From Nautilus pompilius (Eukaryota > Mollusca > Cephalopoda > Nautilida > Nautilidae): DNA of 64,000 bases. A program made the position numbers and the translations under genes. The DNA lies in the NCBI GenBank assembly GCA_018389105.1, contig JACATO010001054.1, forward strand, positions 189,001 through 253,000. Reading direction: 5' to 3'. The notes under the pieces are model-generated. The model did no database searches. It was not told where the DNA came from and worked only from the letters and a program-made list of their open reading frames with translations. Positions 1 through 13,499 of the stretch are shown here, piece after piece (positions within the stretch are counted from its first letter, which is position 1; each line of letters starts with the position of its first letter).

Positions 1-480
1 TGGAAATCTTTTAGTCACCACATTGGGTAACCGGCTTCCCGCGCCAGCCAATAATTTGGTTTATGACTGTCGGTTATGCTTCAATAGAAAACGAAGTTTA
101 AATGACGTTATTTATCCAATTGATGAGGATATCATCTGTTTATTTAAATATTATATTTATTTATACTCTATGATATGACAATGTCGTCAACTATTAAAAT
201 AACATTTCATCAGCAAAAGGAATCAATAGGTCTGTATTTATTGTACCTGGCGCTAACGATGCTAAAACGATATAACAAACTTTTTTTATCGTATCAGTCT
301 TCATTTGAACTGCTGAAAATGAGATATACACAAATAAAATTGATGAAAAATTCCGACTACCTTCACCTGCGGATTCTTGTATAATTCCCTTTTATCTTAA
401 AGAGTCTCACATCATCTCTAATCAATCATTTCCTTACCGATTCCTTCAATAAATAGAATATCTTCAAAAGAAAATATTTT

Positions 481-694
481 CGAAAATGCGGTAACCTTTC
501 GTGTGTAATTTATGATTATACTTATTGTCAGATACTTCCAATCATGGTTATATTTTTGACGTACTATTGGTTATATAAATGAGATGCACGATTACCAGAC
601 GAACATAGAAATTACTCTAGAATGTGACATCACAACAGATTGTGTCTGTTTTCATTTAAAGACTACTCTATTGATTAATAAATGTGCCGCGGAT
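481..694 (+). other. Near-invariant spacer block with TATATAA motif (representative copy)
   Basis: This stretch of spacer, starting CGAAAATGCGGTAACC and ending near TGTGCCGCGG, is almost unchanged in every unit, including the outermost one (about 21,455-21,665). The neighbouring spacer segments differ between sub-families. It contains TATATAA (572-578 here) followed by a conserved 60-70 bp segment. I see no known RNA gene in it. It could be a constrained element or simply a recently homogenised tract. Confidence 0.4.
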
Positions 695-853
695 GTAAGA
701 TGATTAATTCGAGTAAAAAGCCATGGAAATTAATAGCAGCAACAAATAAGATTCTACATTCATTAGAAGAAAGCAGAGAAAATTATTCCGATAAATAAAA
801 AAATGAAATCGAAACGAAGACTCAATATGATTAAATTTACGGTTTAAAGAAGG

Positions 854-859
854 TATAAG
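854..859 (+). promoter_or_regulatory. TATA-like element upstream of tRNA-Phe (representative of all units)
   Basis: TATAAG lies 26 bp before the first base of the mature tRNA and recurs at the same spacing in front of the complete copies. Copy 12 reads TATATAAG. The truncated last copy has lost it (GGGCTAAG). Upstream TATA-like elements support Pol III transcription of tRNA genes in several invertebrates. Its role here is inferred from position and conservation. Confidence 0.5.
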
Positions 860-879
860 CCAACTTTTAAGTAAGAATG

Positions 880-952
880 GCCGAAATAGCTCAGTTGGGA
901 GAGCGTTAGACTGAAGATCTAAAGGTCCCTGGTTCGATCCCGGGTTTCGGCA
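880..952 (+). tRNA. tRNA-Phe(GAA), array copy 1
   Basis: The 73-nt gene folds as a canonical tRNA. It has a 7-bp acceptor stem (GCCGAAA/TTTCGGC), a D arm GCTC...GAGC, an anticodon stem TTAGA/TCTAA closing the loop CTGAAGA (anticodon GAA, Phe), a T arm with loop TTCGATC, and discriminator A. The A box TAGCTCAGTTGG and B box GGTTCGATCCC are intact. There is no intron, and CCA is not encoded. The first T-run of four or more downstream is 108 nt away. Confidence 0.97.
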
Positions 953-2274
953 CGTAGGTCAACGCATATTGGAATAAATATCGGAAATGCTTCCTTACTG
1001 AAATCTGAAAGACAGATTATTACGATACCATTACTGTGATGTCATACTCGCATCAATTATTTTCACATCTGAAAAGTTGTACGTTTCAAAAGAAGGTCAT
1101 AGCTATTTTTGTACTTAAAGGAAGACCAGGAAATCGTTTGCTCCAAAGAACAATTTGTGATAATAACGTACGCAGCGATTGAAAAACAAGACTAGCGGGA
1201 AAGTTTATTGGAATCTGATTGATTAACCCAAGACGATTCCTTTCATTTTAAGATCATTTATTTCCTCAAAGTTCACTTTGAACGTGTCATTAATTACCCA
1301 TCGGAACCTATTATTAAATGAAATATCTACACATTTAGATATGTTCTCATCAGACCTTATTCCGAGATAATAAAAAATGAATCAACGTAATTCACATGTG
1401 GAAATCTTTTAGTCACCACATTGGGTAACCGGCTTCCCGCGCCAGCCAATAATTTGGTTTATGACTGTCGGTTATGCTTCAATAGAAAACGAAGTTTAAA
1501 TGACGTTATTTATCCAATTGATGAGGATATCATCTCTTCATTTAAATATTATATTTATTTATACTCTATGATATGACAATGTCGTCAACTATTAAAATAA
1601 CATTTCATCAGCAAAAGGAATCAATAGGTCTGTATTTATTGTACCTGGCGCTAACGATGCTAAAACGATATAACAAACTTTTTTTATCGTATCAGTCTTC
1701 ATTTGAACTGCTGAAAATGAGATATACACAAATAAAATTGATGAAAAATTCCGACTACCTTCACCTGCGGATTCTTGTATAATTCCCTTTTATCTTAAGA
1801 GTCTCACATCATCTCTAATCAATCATTTCCTTACCGATTCCTTCAATAAATAGAATATCTTCAAAAGAAAATATTTTCGAAAATGCGGTAACCTTTCGTG
1901 TGTAATTTATGATTATACTTATTGTCAGATACTTCCAATCATGGTTATATTTTTGACGTACTATTGGTTATATAAATGAGATGCACGATTACCAGACGAA
2001 CATAGAAATTACTCTAGAATGTGACATCACAACAGATTGTGTCTGTTTTCATTTAAAGACTACTCTATTGATTAATAAATGTGCCGCGGATGTAAGATGA
2101 TTAATTCGACTATAAAGACATGGAAATTAATAGCAGCAACAAATAAGATTCTACATTCATTAGAAGAAAGCAGAAAATTATTCCGATAAATAAAAAAATG
2201 AAATCGAAACAAAGATTCAATATGATTAAATTTACGGTTTAAAGAAGGTATAAGCCAACTTTTAAGTAAGAATG

Positions 2275-2347
2275 GCCGAAATAGCTCAGTTGGGAGAGCG
2301 TTAGACTGAAGATCTAAAGGTCCCTGGTTCGATCCCGGGTTTCGGCA
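2275..2347 (+). tRNA. tRNA-Phe(GAA), array copy 2
   Basis: Identical to copy 1 over all 73 nt, with intact A and B boxes, GAA anticodon and 7-bp acceptor stem. It lies 1,395 bp after copy 1. Confidence 0.97.
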
Positions 2348-3669
2348 CGTAGGTCAACGCATATTGGAATAAATATCGGAAATGCTTCCTTACTGAAATC
2401 TGAAAGACAGATTATTACGATACCATTACTGTGATGTCATACTCGCATCAATTATTTTCACATCTGAAAAGTTGTACGTTTCAAAAGAAGGTCATAGCTA
2501 TTTTTGTACTTAAAGGAAGACCAGGAAATCGTTTGCTCCAAAGAACAATTGTGATAATAACGTACGCAGCGATTGAAAAACAAGACTAGCGGGAAAGTTT
2601 ATTGGAATCTGATTGATTAACCCAAGACGATTCCTTTCATTTTAAGATCATTATTTCCTCAAAGTTCACTTTGAACGTGTCATTAATTACCCATCGGAAC
2701 CTATTATTAAATGAATATCTACACATTTAGATATGTTCTCATCAGACCTTTATTCCGAGATAATAAAAAATGAATCAACGTAATTCACATGTGGAAATCT
2801 TTTAGTCACCACATTCGGCAACCGGCTTCCCGCGCCAGCCAATAATTTGGTTTATGACTGTCGGTTATGCTTCAATAGAAAACGAAGTTTAAATGACGTT
2901 ATTTATCCAATTGATGAGGATATCATCTGTTTATTTAAATATTATATTTATTCATACTCTAAGATATTACAATGTCGTCAACTATTAAAATAACATTTCA
3001 TCAGCAAAAGGAATCAATAGGTCTGTATTTATTGTACCTGGCGCTAACGATGCTAAAACGATATAACAAACTTTTTTTATCGTATCAGTCTTCATTTGAA
3101 CTGCTGAAAATGAGATATACACAAATAAAATTGATGAAAAATTCCGACTACCTTCACCTGCGGATTCTTGTATAATTCCCTTTTATCTTAAAGAGTCTCA
3201 CATCATCTGCTAATCAATCATTTCCTTACCGATTCCTTCAATAAATAGAATATCTTCAAAAGAAAATATTTTCGAAAATGCGGTAACCTTTCGTGTGTAA
3301 TTTATGATTATACTTATTGTCAGATACTTCCAATCATGGTTATATTTTTGACGTACTATTGGTTATATAAATGAGATGCACGATTACCAGACGAACATAG
3401 AAATTACTCTAGAATGTGACATCACAACAGATTGTGTCTGTTTTCATTTAAAGACTACTCTATTGATTAATAAATGTGCCGCGGATGTAAGATGATTAAT
3501 TCGAGTAAAAAGCCATGGAAATTAATAGCAGCAACAAATAAGATTCTACATTCATTAGAAGAAAGCAGAAAATTATTCCGATAAATAAAAAAATGAAATC
3601 GAAACAAAGATTCAATATGATTAAATTTACGGTTTAAAGAAGGTATAAGCCAACTTTTAAGTAAGAATG

Positions 3670-3742
3670 GCCGAAATAGCTCAGTTGGGAGAGCGTTAGA
3701 CTGAAGATCTAAAGGTCCCTGGTTCGATCCCGGGTTTCGGCA
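3670..3742 (+). tRNA. tRNA-Phe(GAA), array copy 3
   Basis: Identical to copy 1 over 73 nt, with all four arms intact. It lies exactly 1,395 bp after copy 2. Confidence 0.97.
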
Positions 3743-5064
3743 CGTAGGTCAACGCATATTGGAATAAATATCGGAAATGCTTCCTTACTGAAATCTGAAA
3801 GACAGATTATTACGATACCATTACTGTGATGTCATACTCGCATCAATTATTTTCACATCTGAAAAGTTGTACGTTTCAAAAGAAGGTCATAGCTATTTTT
3901 GTACTTAAAGGAAGACCAGGAAATCGTTTGCTCCAAAGAACAATTTGTGATAAAACGTACGCAGCGATTGAAAAACAAGACTAGCGGGAAAGTTTATTGG
4001 AATCTGATTGATTAACCCAAGACGATTCCTTTCATTTTAAGATCATTTATTTCCTCAAAGTTCACTTTGAACGTGTCATTAATTACCCATCGGAACCTAT
4101 TATTAAATGAAATATCTACACATTTAGATATGTTCTCATCAGACCTTTATTCCGAGATAAAAAATGAATCAACGTAATTCACATGTGGAAATCTTTTAGT
4201 CACCACATTCGGCAACCGGCTTCCCGCGCCAGCCAATAATTTGGTTTATGACTGTCGGTTATGCTTCAATAGAAAACGAAGTTTAAATGACGTTATTTAT
4301 CCAATTGATGAGGATATCATCTGTTTATTTAAATATATTTTATTATTATTCTACTCTATGATATACAATGTCGTCAACTATTAAAATAACATTTCATCAG
4401 CAAAAGGAATCAATAGGTCTGTATTTATTGTACCTGGCGCTAACGATGCTAAAACGATATAACAAACTTTTTTTTCGTATCAGTCTTCATTTGAACTGCT
4501 GAAAATGAGATATACACAAATAAAATTGATGAAAAATTCCGACTACCTTCACCTGCGGATTCTTGTATAATTCCCTTTTATCTTAAAGAGTCTCACATCA
4601 TCTGCTAATCAATCATTTCCTTACCGATTCCTTCAATAAATAGAATATCTTCAAAAGAAAATATTTTCGAAAATGCGGTAACCTTTCGTGTGTAATTTAT
4701 GATTATACTTATTGTCAGATACTTCCAATCATGGTTATATTTTTGACGTACTATTGGTTATATAAATGAGATGCACGATTACCAGACGAACATAGAAATT
4801 ACTCTAGAATGTGACATCACAACAGATTGTGTCTGTTTTCATTTAAAGACTACTCTATTGATTAATAAATGTGCCGCGGATGTAAGATGATTAATTCGAG
4901 TAAAAAGCCATGGAAATTAATAGCAGCAACAAATAAGATTCTACATTCATTAGAAGAAAGCAGAAAATTATTCCGATAAATAAAAAAATGAAATCGAAAC
5001 AAAGATTCAATATGATTAAATTTACGGTTTAAAGAAGGTATAAGCCAACTTTTAAGTAAGAATG

Positions 5065-5137
5065 GCCGAAATAGCTCAGTTGGGAGAGCGTTAGACTGAA
5101 GATCTAAAGGTCCCTGGTTCGATCCCGGGTTTCGGCA
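5065..5137 (+). tRNA. tRNA-Phe(GAA), array copy 4
   Basis: Identical to copy 1 over 73 nt. It is again 1,395 bp after the previous copy, so units 1-4 are length-homogeneous at tRNA-to-tRNA scale. Confidence 0.97.
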
Positions 5138-6461
5138 CGTAGGTCAACGCATATTGGAATAAATATCGGAAATGCTTCCTTACTGAAATCTGAAAGACAG
5201 ATTATTACGATACCATTACTGTGATGTCATACTCGCATCAATTATTTTCACATCTGAAAAGTTGTACGTTTCAAAAGAAGGTCATAGCTATTTTTGTACT
5301 TAAAGGAAGACCAGGAAATCGTTTGCTCCAAAGAACAATTTGTGATAATAACGTACGCAGCGATTGAAAAACAAGACTAGCGGGAAAGTTTATTGGAATC
5401 TGATTGATTAACCCAAGACGATTCCTTTCATTTTAAGATCATTTATTTCCTCAAAGTTCACTTTGAACGTGTCATTAATTACCCATCGGAACCTATTATT
5501 AAATGAAATATCTACACATTTAGATATGTTCTCATCAGACCTTTATTCCGAGATAATAAAAAATGAATCAACGTAATTCACATGTGGAAATCTTTTAGTC
5601 ACCACATTCGGCAACCGGCTTCCCGCGCCAGCCAATAATTTGGTTTATGACTGTCGGTTATGCTTCAATAGAAAACGAAGTTTAAATGACGTTATTTATC
5701 CAATTGATGAGGATATCATCTGTTTATTTAAATATTATATTTATTATACTCTAAGATATTACAATGTCGTCAACTATTAAAATAACATTTCATCAGCAAA
5801 AGGAATCAATAGGTCTGTATTTATTGTACCTGGCGCTAACGATGCTAAAACGATATAACAAACTTTTTTTTCGTATCAGTCTTCATTTGAACTGCTGAAA
5901 ATGAGATATACACAAATAAAATTGATGAAAAATTCCGACTACCTTCACCTGCGGATTCTTGTATAATTCCCTTTTATCTTAAAGAGTCTCACATCATCTG
6001 CTAATCAATCATTTCCTTACCGATTCCTTCAATAAATAGAATATCTTCAAAAGAAAATATTTTCGAAAATGCGGTAACCTTTCGTGTGTAATTTATGATT
6101 ATACTTATTGTCAGATACTTCCAATCATGGTTATATTTTTGACGTACTATTGGTTATATAAATGAGATGCACGATTACCAGACGAACATAGAAATTACTC
6201 TAGAATGTGACATCACAACAGATTGTGTCTGTTTTCATTTAAAGACTACTCTATTGATTAATAAATGTGCCGCGGATGTAAGATGATTAATTCGAGTAAA
6301 AAGCCATGGAAATTAATAGCAGCAACAAATAAGATTCTACATTCATTAGAAGAAAGCAGAAAAATTATTCCGATAAATAAAAAAATGAAATCGAAACGAA
6401 GATTCAATATGATTAAATTTACGGTTTAAAGAAGGTATAAGCCAACTTTTAAGTAAGAATG

Positions 6462-6534
6462 GCCGAAATAGCTCAGTTGGGAGAGCGTTAGACTGAAGAT
6501 CTAAAGGTCCCTGGTTCGATCCCGGGTTTCGGCA
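6462..6534 (+). tRNA. tRNA-Phe(GAA), array copy 5
   Basis: Identical to copy 1 over 73 nt, with an intact cloverleaf and promoter boxes. Confidence 0.97.
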
Positions 6535-7860
6535 CGTAGGTCAACGCATATTGGAATAAATATCGGAAATGCTTCCTTACTGAAATCTGAAAGACAGATT
6601 ATTACGATACCATTACTGTGATGTCATACTCGCATCAATTATTTTCACATCTGAAAAGTTGTACGTTTCAAAAGAAGGTCAGTAGCTATTTTTGTACTTA
6701 AAGGAAGACCAGGAAATCGTTTGCTCCAAAGAACAATTTGTGATAATAACGTAACGCAGCGATTGAAAAAAAGACTAGCGGGAAAGTTTATTGGAATCTG
6801 ATTGATTAACCCAAGACGATTCCTTTCATTTTAAGATCATTTATTTCCTCAAAGTTCACTTTGAACGTGTCATTAATTACCCATCGGAACCTATTATTAA
6901 ATGAAATATCTACACATTTAGATATGTTCTCATCAGACCTTTATTCCGAGATAATAAAAAATGAATCAACGTAATTCACATGTGGAAATCTTTTAGTCAC
7001 CACATTCGGCAACCGGCTTCCCGCGCCAGCCAATAATTTGGTTTATGACTGTCGGTTATGCTTCAATAGAAAACGAAGTTTAAATGTCGTTATTTATCCA
7101 ATTGATGAGGATATCATCTGTTTATTTAAATATTATATTTATTTATACTCTATGATATGACAATGTCGTCAACTATTAAAATAACATTTCATCAGCAAAA
7201 GGAATCAATAGGTCTGTATTTATTGTACCTGGCGCTAACGATGCTAAAACGATATAACAAACTTTTTTTTTCGTATCAATCTTCATTTGAACTGCTGAAA
7301 ATGAGATATACACAAATGAAATTGATGAAAAATTCCGACTACCTTCACCTGCGGATTCTTGTATAATTCTCTTTTATCTTAATGAGTCTCACATCATCTG
7401 CTAATCAATCATTTCCTTACCGATTCCTTCAATAAATAGAATATCTTCAAAAGAAAATATTTTCGAAAATGCGGTAACCTTTCGTGTGTAATTTATGATT
7501 ATACTTATTGTCAGATACTTCCAATCATGGTTATATTTTTGACGTACTATTGGTTATATAAATGAGATGCACGATTACCAGACGAACATAGAAATTACTC
7601 TAGAATGTGACATCACAACAGATTGTGTCTGTTTTCATTTAAAGACTACTCTATTGATTAATAAATGTGCCGCGGATGTAAGATGATTAATTCGAGTATA
7701 AAGACATGGAAATTAATAGCAGCAACAAATAAGATTCTACATTCATTAGAAGAAAGCAGAAAATTATTCCGATAAATAAAAAAATGAAATCGAAACGAAG
7801 ACTCAATATGATTAAATTTACGGTTTAAAGAAGGTATAAGCCAACTTTTAAGTAAGAATG

Positions 7861-7933
7861 GCCGAAATAGCTCAGTTGGGAGAGCGTTAGACTGAAGATC
7901 TAAAGGTCCCTGGTTCGATCCCGGGTTTCGGCA
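7861..7933 (+). tRNA. tRNA-Phe(GAA), array copy 6
   Basis: Identical to copy 1 over 73 nt. The spacer after it is transitional between the two spacer sub-families, with CAGAAGGTCATAGCT downstream. Confidence 0.97.
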
Positions 7934-9252
7934 CGTAGGTCAACGCATATTGGAATAAATATCGGAAATGCTTCCTTACTGAAATCTGAAAGACAGATTA
8001 TTACGATACCATTACTGTGATGTCATACTCGCATCAATTATTTTCACATCTGAAAAGTTGTACGTTTCAACAGAAGGTCATAGCTATTTTGTACTTAAAG
8101 GAAGACCAGGAAATCGTTTGCTCCAAAGAACATTTGTGATAATAACGTAACGCAGCGATTGAAAAACAAGACTAGCGGGAAAGTTTATTGGAATCTGATT
8201 GATTAACCCAAGACGATTCCTTTCATTTTAAGATCATTTATTTCCTCAAGTTCACTTTGAACGTGTCATTATTACCCATCGGAACCTATTATTAAATGAA
8301 ATATCTACACATTTAGATATGTTCTCATCAGACCTTTATTCCGAGATAATAAAAAATGAATCAACGTAATTCACATGTGGAAATCTTTTAGTCACCACAT
8401 TCGGCAACCGGCTTCCCGCGCCAGCCAATAATTTGGTTTATGACTGTCGGTTATGCTTCAATAGAAAACGAAGTTTAAATCACGTTATTTATCCAATTGA
8501 TGAGGATATCATCTGTTCATTTAAATATTATATTTATTTATACTCTAAGATATGACAATGTCGTCAACTATTAAAATAACATTTCATCAGCAAAAGGAAT
8601 CAATAGGTCTGTATTTATTGTACCTGGCGCTAACGATGCTAAAACGATATAACAAACTTTTTTATCGTATCAGTCTTCATTTGAACTGCTGAAAATGAGA
8701 TATACACAAATAAAATTGATGAAAAATTCCGACTACCTTCACCTGCGGATTCTTGTATAATTCCTTTTATCTTAAAGAGTCTCACATCATCTCTAATCAA
8801 TCATTTCCTTACCGATTCCTTCAATAAATAGAATATCTTCAAAAGAAAATATTTTCGAAAATGCGGTAACCTTTCGTGTGTAATTTATGATTATACTTAT
8901 TGTCAGATACTTCCAATCATGGTTATATTTTTGACGTACTATTGGTTATATAAATGAGATGCACGATTACCAGACGAACATAGAAATTACTCTAGAATGT
9001 GACATCACAACAGATTGTGTCTGTTTTTATTTAAAGACTACTCTATTGATTAATAAATGTGCCGCGGACGTAAGATGATTAATTCGAGTAAAAAGCCATG
9101 AAAATTAATAGCAGCAACAATTAAGATTATACATTCATTAGAAGAAAGCAGAAAATTATTCCGATAAATAAAAAAATGAAATCGAAACGAAGACTCAATA
9201 TGATTAAATTTACGGTTTAAAGAAGGTATAAGCCAACTTTTAAGTAAGAATG

Positions 9253-9327
9253 GCCGAAATAGCTCAGTTGGGAGAGCGTTAGAGACTGAAGATCTAAAGG
9301 TCCCTGGTTCGATCCCGGGTTTCGGCA
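9253..9327 (+). tRNA. tRNA-Phe-like copy 7 with 2-nt insertion in the anticodon arm
   Basis: The copy matches the others except that GTTAGACTG reads GTTAGAGACTG, a GA duplication that makes it 75 nt. The extra bases sit between the 5' anticodon stem and the loop. The arm can then close only with an enlarged 9-nt loop or with register slippage. The A and B boxes are intact, so it could still be transcribed, but a functional tRNA is doubtful. Confidence 0.85.
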
Positions 9328-10650
9328 CGTAGTTCAACGCATATTGGAATAAATATCGGAAATGCTTCCTTACTGAAATCTGAAAGACAGATTATTACGA
9401 TACCATTACTGTGATGTCATACTCGCATCAATTATTTTCACATCTGAAAAGTTGTACGTTTCAACAGACGGTAGTAGCTATTTTGTACTTAAAGGAAGAC
9501 CAGGAAATCGTTTGCTCCAAAGAACAAATTGTGATAATAACGAACGCAACGATCGAAAAACGAGACTAACGGGAAAGTTTATTGGAATCTGATTGATTAA
9601 CCCAAGACGATTCCTTTCATTTTAAGATCATTTTTTTAATCCAAGTTCACTTTGAACGTGTCATTATTTACCCATCGGAACCTATTATTATATGAATTAT
9701 CTAGACATTTAGATATGTTCTCATCAGACCTTTATTCCGAGATAATCAAAAAATGAATCAACGTAATTCACATGTGGAAATCTTTTAGTCACCACATTCG
9801 GCAACCGGCTTCCCGCGCCAGCCAATAATTTGGTTTATGACTTTCGATTATGCTTCAAAAGAAAACGAAGTTTAAATCACGTTATTTATCCAATTGATGA
9901 GGATATCATCTGTCATTTAAATATTATATTTATTTATACTCTATGATATGACAATGTCGTCAACTATTAAAATAACATTTCACCAGCAAAAGGAATCAAT
10001 AGGTCTGTATTTATTGTACCTGGCGCTAACGATGCTAAAACGATATAACAAACTTTTTCTTTCGTATCAGTCTTCATTTGAACTGCTGAAAATGAGATAT
10101 ACACAAATAAAATTGATGAAAAATTCCGACTACCTTCACCTGCGGATTCTTGTATAATTCCCTTTTATCTTAAAGAGTCTCACATCATCTCTAATCAATC
10201 ATTTCCTTACCGATTCCTTCAATAAATAGAATATCTTCAAAAGAAAATATTTTCGAAAATGCGGTAACCTTTCGTGTGTAATTTATGATTATACTTATTG
10301 TCAGATACTTCCAATCATGGTTATATTTTTGACGTACTATTGGTTATATAAATGAGATGCACGATTACCAGACGAACATAGAAATTACTCTAGAATGTGA
10401 CATCACAACAGATTGTGTCTGTTTTCATTTAAAGACTACTCCATTGATTAATAAATGTGCCGCGGACGTAAGATGATTAATTCGAGTATAAAGACATGGA
10501 AATTAATAGCAGCAACAAATAAGATTCTACATTCATTAGAAGAAAGCAGAAAATTATTCCGATAAATAAAAAAATGAAATCGAAACGAAGACTCAATATG
10601 ATTAAATTTACGGTTTAAAGAAGGTATAAGCCAACTTTTAAGTAAGAATG

Positions 10651-10723
10651 GCCGAAATAGCTCAGTTGGGAGAGCGTTAGACTGAAGATCTAAAGGTCCC
10701 TGGTTCGATCCCGGGTTTCGGCA
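10651..10723 (+). tRNA. tRNA-Phe(GAA), array copy 8
   Basis: Identical to copy 1 over 73 nt. The canonical sequence returns directly after the aberrant copy 7. Confidence 0.97.
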
Positions 10724-12021
10724 CGTAGGTCAACGCATATTGGAATAAATATCGGAAATGCTTCCTTACTGAAGTCTGAAAGACAGATTATTACGATACC
10801 ATTACTGTGATGTCATACTCGCATCAATTATTTTCACATCTGAAAAGTTGTACGTTTCAACAGACGGTAGTAGCTATTTTCGTACTTAAAGGAAGACCAG
10901 GAAATCGTTTGCTCCAAAGAACAAATTGTGATAATAACGAACGCAACGATCGAAAAACGAGACTAACGGGAAAGTTTATTGGAATCTGATTGATTAACCC
11001 AAGACGATTCCTTTCATTTTAAGATCATTTTTTTCCTCCAAGTTCACTTTGAACGTGTCATTATTTACCCATCGGAACCTATTATTATATGAATTATCTA
11101 CACATTTAGATATGTTCTCATCAGACCTTTATTCCGAGATAATAAAAAATGAATCAACGTAATTCACATGTGGAAATCTTTTAGTCACCACATTCGGCAA
11201 CCGGCTTCCCGCGCCAGCCAATAATTTGGTTTATGACTTTCGGAAATCACGTTATTTATCCAATTGATGAGGATATCATCTGTTCATTTAAATATTATAT
11301 TTATTTATACTCTATGATATGACAATGTCGTCAACTATTAAAATAACATTTCATCAGCAAAAGGAATCAATAGGTCTGTATTTATTGTACCTGGCGCTAA
11401 CGATGCTAAAACGATATAACAAACTTTTTCTTTCGTATCAGTCTTCATTTGAACTGCTGAAAATGAGATATACACAAATGAAATTGATGAAAAATTCCGA
11501 CTACCTTCACCTGCGGATTCTTGTATAATTCCCTTTTATCTTAAAGAGTCTCACATCATCTCTAATCAATCATTTCCTTACCGATTCCTTCAATAAATAG
11601 AATATCTTCAAAAGAAAATATTTTCGAAAATGCGGTAACCTTTCGTGTGTAATTTATGATTATACTTATTGTCAGATACTTCCAATCATGGTTATATTTT
11701 TGACGTACTATTGGTTATATAAATGAGATGCACGATTACCAGACGAACATAGAAATTACTCTAGAATGTGACATCACAACAGATTGTGTCTGTTTTCATT
11801 AAAGACTACTCTATTGATTAATAAATGTGCCGCGGACGTAAGATGATTAATTCGAGTATAAAAGCCATGGAAATTAATAGCAGCAACAAATAAGATTCTA
11901 CATTCATTAGAAGAAAGCAGAAAATTATTCCGATAAATAAAAAAATGAAATCGAAACGAAGATTCAATATGATTAAATTTACGGTTTAAAGAAGGTATAA
12001 GCCAACTTTTAAGTAAGAATG

Positions 12022-12094
12022 GCCGAAATAGCTCAGTTGGGAGAGCGTTAGACTGAAGATCTAAAGGTCCCTGGTTCGATCCCGGGTTTCGGCA
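12022..12094 (+). tRNA. tRNA-Phe(GAA), array copy 9
   Basis: Identical to copy 1 over 73 nt. The spacer before it is the shortest in the array (1,371 bp start to start), because part of the GGTTATGCTTCAATAG segment near 11,242 is deleted. Confidence 0.97.
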
Positions 12095-13426
12095 CGTAGT
12101 TCAACGCATATTGGAATAAATATCGGAAATGCTTCCTTACTGAAATCTGAAAGACAGATTATTACGATACCATTACTGTGATGTCATACTCGCATCAATT
12201 ATTTTCACATCTGAAAAGTTGTACGTTTCAACAGACGGTAGTAGCTATTTTTGTACTTAAAGGAAGACCAGGAAATCGTTTGCTCCAAAGAACAAATTGT
12301 GATAATAACGAACGCAACGATCGAAAAACGAGACTAACGGGAAAGTTTATTGGAATCTGATTGATTAACCCAAGACGATTCCTTTCATTTTAAGATCATT
12401 TTTTTAATCCAAGTTCACTTTGAACGTGTCATTATTTACCCATCGGAACCTATTATTATATGAATTATCTAGACATTTAGATATGTTCTCATCAGACCTT
12501 TATTCCGAGATAATCAAAAAATGAATCAACATAATTCACCTGTCAAACATGTGGAAATCTTTTAGTCACCACATTCGGCAACCGGCTTCCCGCGCCAGCC
12601 AATAATTTGGTTTATGACTTTCGGTTATGCTTCAAAAGAAAACGAAGTTTAAATCACGTTATTTATCCAATTGATGAGGATATCATCTCTTCATTTAAAT
12701 ATTATATTTATTTATACTCTATGATATGACAATGTCGTCAACTATTAAAATAACATTTCATCAGCAAAAGGAATCAATAGGTCTGTATTTATTGTACCTG
12801 GCGCTAACGATGCTAAAACGATATACCAAACTTTTTTTATCGTATAAATCTTCATTTGAACTGCTGAAAATGAGATATACACAAATAAAATTGATGAAAA
12901 ATTCCGACTACCTTCACCTGCGGATTCTTGTATAATTCTCTTTTATCTTAATGAGTCTCACATCATCTGCTAATCAATCATTTCCTTACCGATTCCTTCA
13001 ATAAATAGAATATCTTCAAAAGAAAATATTTTCGAAAATGCGGTAACCTTTCGTGTGTAATTTATGATTATACTTATTGTCAGATACTTCCAATCATGGT
13101 TATATTTTTGACGTACTATTGGTTATATAAATGAGATGCACGATTACCAGACGAACATAGAAATTACTCTAGAATGAGACATCACAACAGATTGTGTCTG
13201 TTTTCATTTAAAGACTACTCTATTGATTAATAAATGTGCCGCGGCGTAAGATGATTAATTCGAGTAAAAGTCATGGAAATTAATAGCAGCAACAATAAGA
13301 TTCTACATTCATTAGAAGAAAGCAGAAAATTATTCCGATAACTAAAAAAATGAAATCGAAACGAAGATTCAATATGATTAAATTTACGGTTTAAAGAAGG
13401 TATAAGCCAACTTTTAAGTAAGAATG

Positions 13427-13499
13427 GCCGAAATAGCTCAGTTGGGAGAGCGTTAGACTGAAGATCTAAAGGTCCCTGGTTCGATCCCGGGTTTCGGCA
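13427..13499 (+). tRNA. tRNA-Phe(GAA), array copy 10
   Basis: Identical to copy 1 over 73 nt, with an intact cloverleaf and promoter boxes. Confidence 0.97.

Noticed and set aside
175-384. Recurring 67-69-codon open frame (starts MTMSST) in many array units
   Set aside because: It recurs only because the spacer is duplicated. Several units break it with small indels in T-runs (for example near 4,470 and 5,870), and it has no domain or coding signature.
9050-9337. Reverse-strand open frame with PKPGIEPGTF
   Set aside because: This is the antisense translation of a tRNA gene, a known spurious-protein signature. It is open only because copy 7 has a 2-nt insertion.
10807-10989. Recurring 60-codon open frame (starts MMSYSH) downstream of the tRNA
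   Set aside because: Open only in the right-hand spacer sub-family; shifted or stopped in the left-hand one. It overlaps the tRNA trailer region and shows no conserved protein features.
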